Below, piece after piece: positions 4,339 through 6,554 of a stretch of 6,554 nt of DNA. The stretch spans positions 1-6,554 of the forward strand of contig JAXFDG010000203.1 in NCBI GenBank assembly GCA_034173665.1, in the 5' to 3' direction. Below the pieces are notes generated by a model. The model saw nothing but the letters and a program-made list of their open reading frames with translations. It was not told the origin of the DNA and did not search any database. A program made the position numbers and the translations under genes. Each line of letters starts with the position of its first letter. Within the stretch, counting starts at the first letter, position 1. The stretch is from Arcanobacterium_A sp034173665. Its GTDB lineage: Bacteria > Actinomycetota > Actinomycetes > Actinomycetales > Actinomycetaceae.

Positions 4339-5907
4339 TTAGAAACTGACAATCAGCACTGCTAAAACGATCTTTACGATAATTCCCAACGCAAAAATCG
4401 CAGCGTAACCAGATTCAATTCGCTCATCGTTCTTTTTCGCTGAGGCAAATGCCAACACAGCGGGTTGACCGAGAATTCCAGCCATCATTCCAACAGTACG
4501 CTGCGCGGAATATCCCATCACTTTTCCAAGCACTCCGACTGCCGCTAAAACAACAGCAACAATGACTGCGGCTAATAAGCCAGCCTGAACGCCTTGCGCC
4601 GTAAACGCTAATTGCACAAAGGCTGGACCGGCAGTAATCCCCACCGAAGCGAGGAACAATAACAATCCAAGCTGCCGCAAAGTTAAATTCGCAGCCAAAG
4701 GCATCTGCCACAAGAAAGGCCCAGTCTTTTGCAAAGAACCAAAGAGCAAACCGGCAATAAGTGGTCCCGCCGCTGCGCCAAGAGAAAATGGTGCTCCTCC
4801 AGGCAAAGTGAACTCAACTAGGCCAATAAGCAAACCTACAGCCATCGCAATGCCCATAGACAATGCATCCACCTCAGAGATTGTTCGGGCAGAATTTCCG
4901 AAGAAAGTACTTACTGCATCAATTTCTTCTCGCGGTAAGGCCACCTTTAAGCGATCCCCAATCTCTAATACGGTATCGTCCGTGGCGAGAAATTCAAGAT
5001 CGCCTCGATGTACTCTCGTAACTATCGCCCCAAATTTACCAGTCATATTCAAAGCTGCGACACTGTTACCAGCTAAGTCTTTTCGCGACACAACGAATTC
5101 TGTAAATTCAACATGAGCTCGATAATCAGCCAAATGTTCTGAAGAGAAATGCCCGATTACCGCCACAGCATTTTCAACATCTTGCTTCAACCCAACAAGT
5201 ACAATGTGGTCCCCTACTAAAAGTTCTTCACCAGGAACAAAGATTCGCGTAACTGCACCACGCCGCAAATACGAAACTTTAAATTTTTGCTGACTCCAAC
5301 CAGGAACTTCACGAATCGAAATTGCTTTTTCTACAATTGCGGTAGCTGCAAATAATTCTTGCTCCGCCAATGAAGAAACATCATTGCGCTCATCCCATTT
5401 CCGTCCAACAATTATCGAAACAGCAATAATCGCCAGAATCACTCCGACCGGATATCCGATCGAGTAGCCCACTCCTGGTTGTTGTGTTCCAGCAGCCGAA
5501 CTTGCCGCTGCAAGAGCTGGAGTAGTAGTTAATGCCCCGGCAAAAATTCCAGCAGTTAAGTCAGATTCAAAGCCAAGTATCCGCCCACCATAAATTGCAA
5601 CGAGTGCCGCAGCGCAAAGCACCGCCACTCCTCCGCTTAATAAACGTGCATATCTTCGTAAATCACTAAAAAATGTTTGCCCTGCTGACAAACCAACCGT
5701 GTAAACAAACAGCGCTAATCCTAAAGATTGAATTAGCTTTAAATCTACACCTGCTTCTGGCACAAAATAACCGACGGCGAGCCCCACAAAAAGTGCTCCT
5801 GCCGCCCCGAGTCGTATCGGCCCAAATGGCACTAGTCCTAATGCTGCACCAAACGCAACTACTGTAAAGATTAATAAAAGTGGTGAAGCCTCAAGCAATT
5901 CAAGCAC
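4339..5907 (-). CDS. AAE-family transporter (YidE/AspT-like) with two TrkA-C domains
   Basis: The 522-residue membrane protein has the two-half architecture of the aspartate:alanine exchanger family (TC 2.A.81). The N-terminal half has about six membrane segments (8-168) with GALTTTPALAAA at 124-135 and GYPVGVILAI at 151-160. Two cytoplasmic TrkA-C (RCK-C) domains follow, at about 195-260 and 265-335, each ending in a beta pattern such as LLVGDHIVLVG and EIGDRLKVALP. The second membrane half spans 348-522 with GILGQPAVLAFA at 478-489. Tetragenococcus AspT exchanges aspartate for alanine; substrates of most YidE-type members are unknown, so the substrate here is inferred only. The GTG start at 5907 is set by GGAAGG at 5914-5919. 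An ATG at 5912 is out of frame. The next gene upstream is a sodium:alanine symporter, separated by a terminator, so the two are not one operon. Confidence 0.9.
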   Translation of the reverse strand: MLELLEASPLLLIFTVVAFGAALGLVPFGPIRLGAAGALFVGLAVGYFVPEAGVDLKLIQSLGLALFVYTVGLSAGQTFFSDLRRYARLLSGGVAVLCAAALVAIYGGRILGFESDLTAGIFAGALTTTPALAAASSAAGTQQPGVGYSIGYPVGVILAIIAVSIIVGRKWDERNDVSSLAEQELFAATAIVEKAISIREVPGWSQQKFKVSYLRRGAVTRIFVPGEELLVGDHIVLVGLKQDVENAVAVIGHFSSEHLADYRAHVEFTEFVVSRKDLAGNSVAALNMTGKFGAIVTRVHRGDLEFLATDDTVLEIGDRLKVALPREEIDAVSTFFGNSARTISEVDALSMGIAMAVGLLIGLVEFTLPGGAPFSLGAAAGPLIAGLLFGSLQKTGPFLWQMPLAANLTLRQLGLLLFLASVGITAGPAFVQLAFTAQGVQAGLLAAVIVAVVLAAVGVLGKVMGYSAQRTVGMMAGILGQPAVLAFASAKKNDERIESGYAAIFALGIIVKIVLAVLIVSF

Positions 5908-5913
5908 GGCATA

Positions 5914-5919
5914 CCTTCC
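5914..5919 (-). promoter_or_regulatory. Ribosome-binding site deciding a GTG start
   Basis: GGAAGG lies 6 nt before the GTG at 5907 and only 1 nt before an out-of-frame ATG (5912), whose frame stops after 13 codons. Spacing therefore favours the GTG. Confidence 0.65.
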
Positions 5920-5933
5920 AGAAAAAATAAATT

Positions 5934-5950
5934 ACCTAAATAGTCTAGGT
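5934..5950 (-). promoter_or_regulatory. Possible operator upstream of the AAE transporter
   Basis: An inverted repeat with ACCTA/TAGGT arms and a 7-bp spacer lies about 27 nt before the GTG. A weak promoter, TTGGAA with a 19-bp spacer and TAGACT, would overlap it. The arms are short and the call is tentative. Confidence 0.25.
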
Positions 5951-5976
5951 CAGGTTAGTTTCATAATTCCAAAGAC

Positions 5977-6033
5977 AAAAAGTTGGGCTGGTTACGAATC
6001 TTTCAAAACGATTCAAACCAGCCCAACTTTTTT
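5977..6033 (-). terminator. Strong, symmetric terminator of the alanine symporter gene
   Basis: Arms 5977-5993 and 6016-6032 pair perfectly over 17 bp (core AGTTGGGCTGGTT). A further 5-bp stem GAATC/GATTC sits above a small internal loop. It starts 27 bp after the symporter stop and ends in TTTTT on both strands, so it could work in either direction. It isolates the transporter gene downstream. Confidence 0.92.
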
Positions 6034-6059
6034 AACTTAGCGGTAAAGCATAAACCAGC

Positions 6060-6554
6060 TTACTTCTCAGCTGTCCAGATTGATTCTGCATATTCTCCAG
6101 GCATGTGCTTATTACCAGCAGCAATAAAGCGTGCATCAACTGCTTTTCCTTCGTAGTCCTTCAAAACACCGAAGGCCCACTTGCCCAATAGTAAAATTGC
6201 CACAAGGTTAATTACCGCCATAAAGAACATCGCAGTATCTGCCAGTACCCAAACAAAAGCAATCTTGGAAACTGCACCAATAAATGAAGCAATAACCACT
6301 GCCCAGCGCAATGCCATATTCGCGTTCTTTGAACGCGGGAAAAGGTAGTCCATATTCACTTCTGCGTAAGCATAATTACCAATCAAAGTCGAGAAGCAGA
6401 ATATAAGAATCAGGAAGATTAAAATTGGCTCAATCCAACCACCAAGCACTGCAACTGCCGAGTTTGTGGTTAAGCTTGCACCTTCAAGTTCTTGCCCTGG
6501 CTTGTAAATACCACCTACGAGAATAATGAACGCAGTCGCACTACAAACAATAAT
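6060..6554 (-). CDS. Sodium:alanine symporter family (AGCS) protein, N-terminus outside window
   Basis: These are the last 164 residues of an AGCS (TC 2.A.25) amino-acid carrier; the frame is open to the right edge and starts IIVCSATAFIILVGGIY. The family-typical FSTLIGNYAYAEVN lies at fragment residues 54-67, and LADTAMFFMAVINLVAILLLG at 104-124 contains the conserved LADT before the last membrane helix. About four membrane segments remain. The soluble C-terminal tail ends KHMPGEYAESIWTAEK. Known members import alanine or glycine with sodium in the cytoplasmic membrane; exact specificity cannot be read here. A GTG at 6449 is internal and not a start, since homology runs through it. The gene ends at a strong terminator 27 bp after the TAA. 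Confidence 0.92.
   Translation of the reverse strand: MIVCSATAFIILVGGIYKPGQELEGASLTTNSAVAVLGGWIEPILIFLILIFCFSTLIGNYAYAEVNMDYLFPRSKNANMALRWAVVIASFIGAVSKIAFVWVLADTAMFFMAVINLVAILLLGKWAFGVLKDYEGKAVDARFIAAGNKHMPGEYAESIWTAEK

Noticed and set aside
4196..5961. A 14-bp near-repeat (AACTAAyCTGACCT) upstream of HU, inverted upstream of the AAE gene
   Set aside because: A few 13/14 matches are expected by chance in a window this size, and the orientations relative to the genes differ.

Overview
The window looks like ordinary chromosomal sequence from a low- to mid-GC member of the Actinomycetota, possibly an Actinomycetaceae-like lineage. This rests on the clpS-DUF2017 pair beside pncB, an arrangement known from actinobacteria such as Mycobacterium. 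It also rests on the actinobacterial DUF3039 protein and an HU protein without the lysine-rich tail of mycobacterial and Streptomyces homologues. Base composition is below 50% GC by eye, low for the phylum. The genus is an inference.

Layout, left to right. Positions 1-486 (minus) hold a DUF2017 protein cut by the left edge. It lies 18 bp downstream of clpS (505-801, minus), and the two form an operon. Between clpS and the next gene is a leader region with three consecutive inverted repeats, one of them abutting a candidate clpS -10 box. A small predicted lipoprotein of unknown function follows (1007-1516, minus). It is divergent from pncB (1760-3127, plus), which encodes nicotinate phosphoribosyltransferase of NAD salvage. 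pncB ends in a long nested hairpin. The gap between pncB and the convergent DUF3039 gene (3358-3654, minus) carries a degenerate tandem array with an exact 23-bp period, which no gene explains. Upstream of DUF3039 lies the HU gene (3828-4112, minus) with two hairpins in its 3' UTR, the second a strong terminator. The right third holds two minus-strand membrane transporters: a complete AAE-family (YidE/AspT-like) exchanger with two TrkA-C domains (4339-5907), and the C-terminal part of an AGCS sodium:alanine symporter (6060-6554). A near-perfect terminator separates them.

The genes are mostly housekeeping: N-degron proteolysis, NAD salvage, nucleoid structure and amino-acid transport. No phage, defence, secondary-metabolite or CRISPR system is visible. 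The least explained signals are the 23-bp array at 3234-3325, the palindromes in front of clpS, and the orphan lipoprotein. I see no convincing new multi-gene system.
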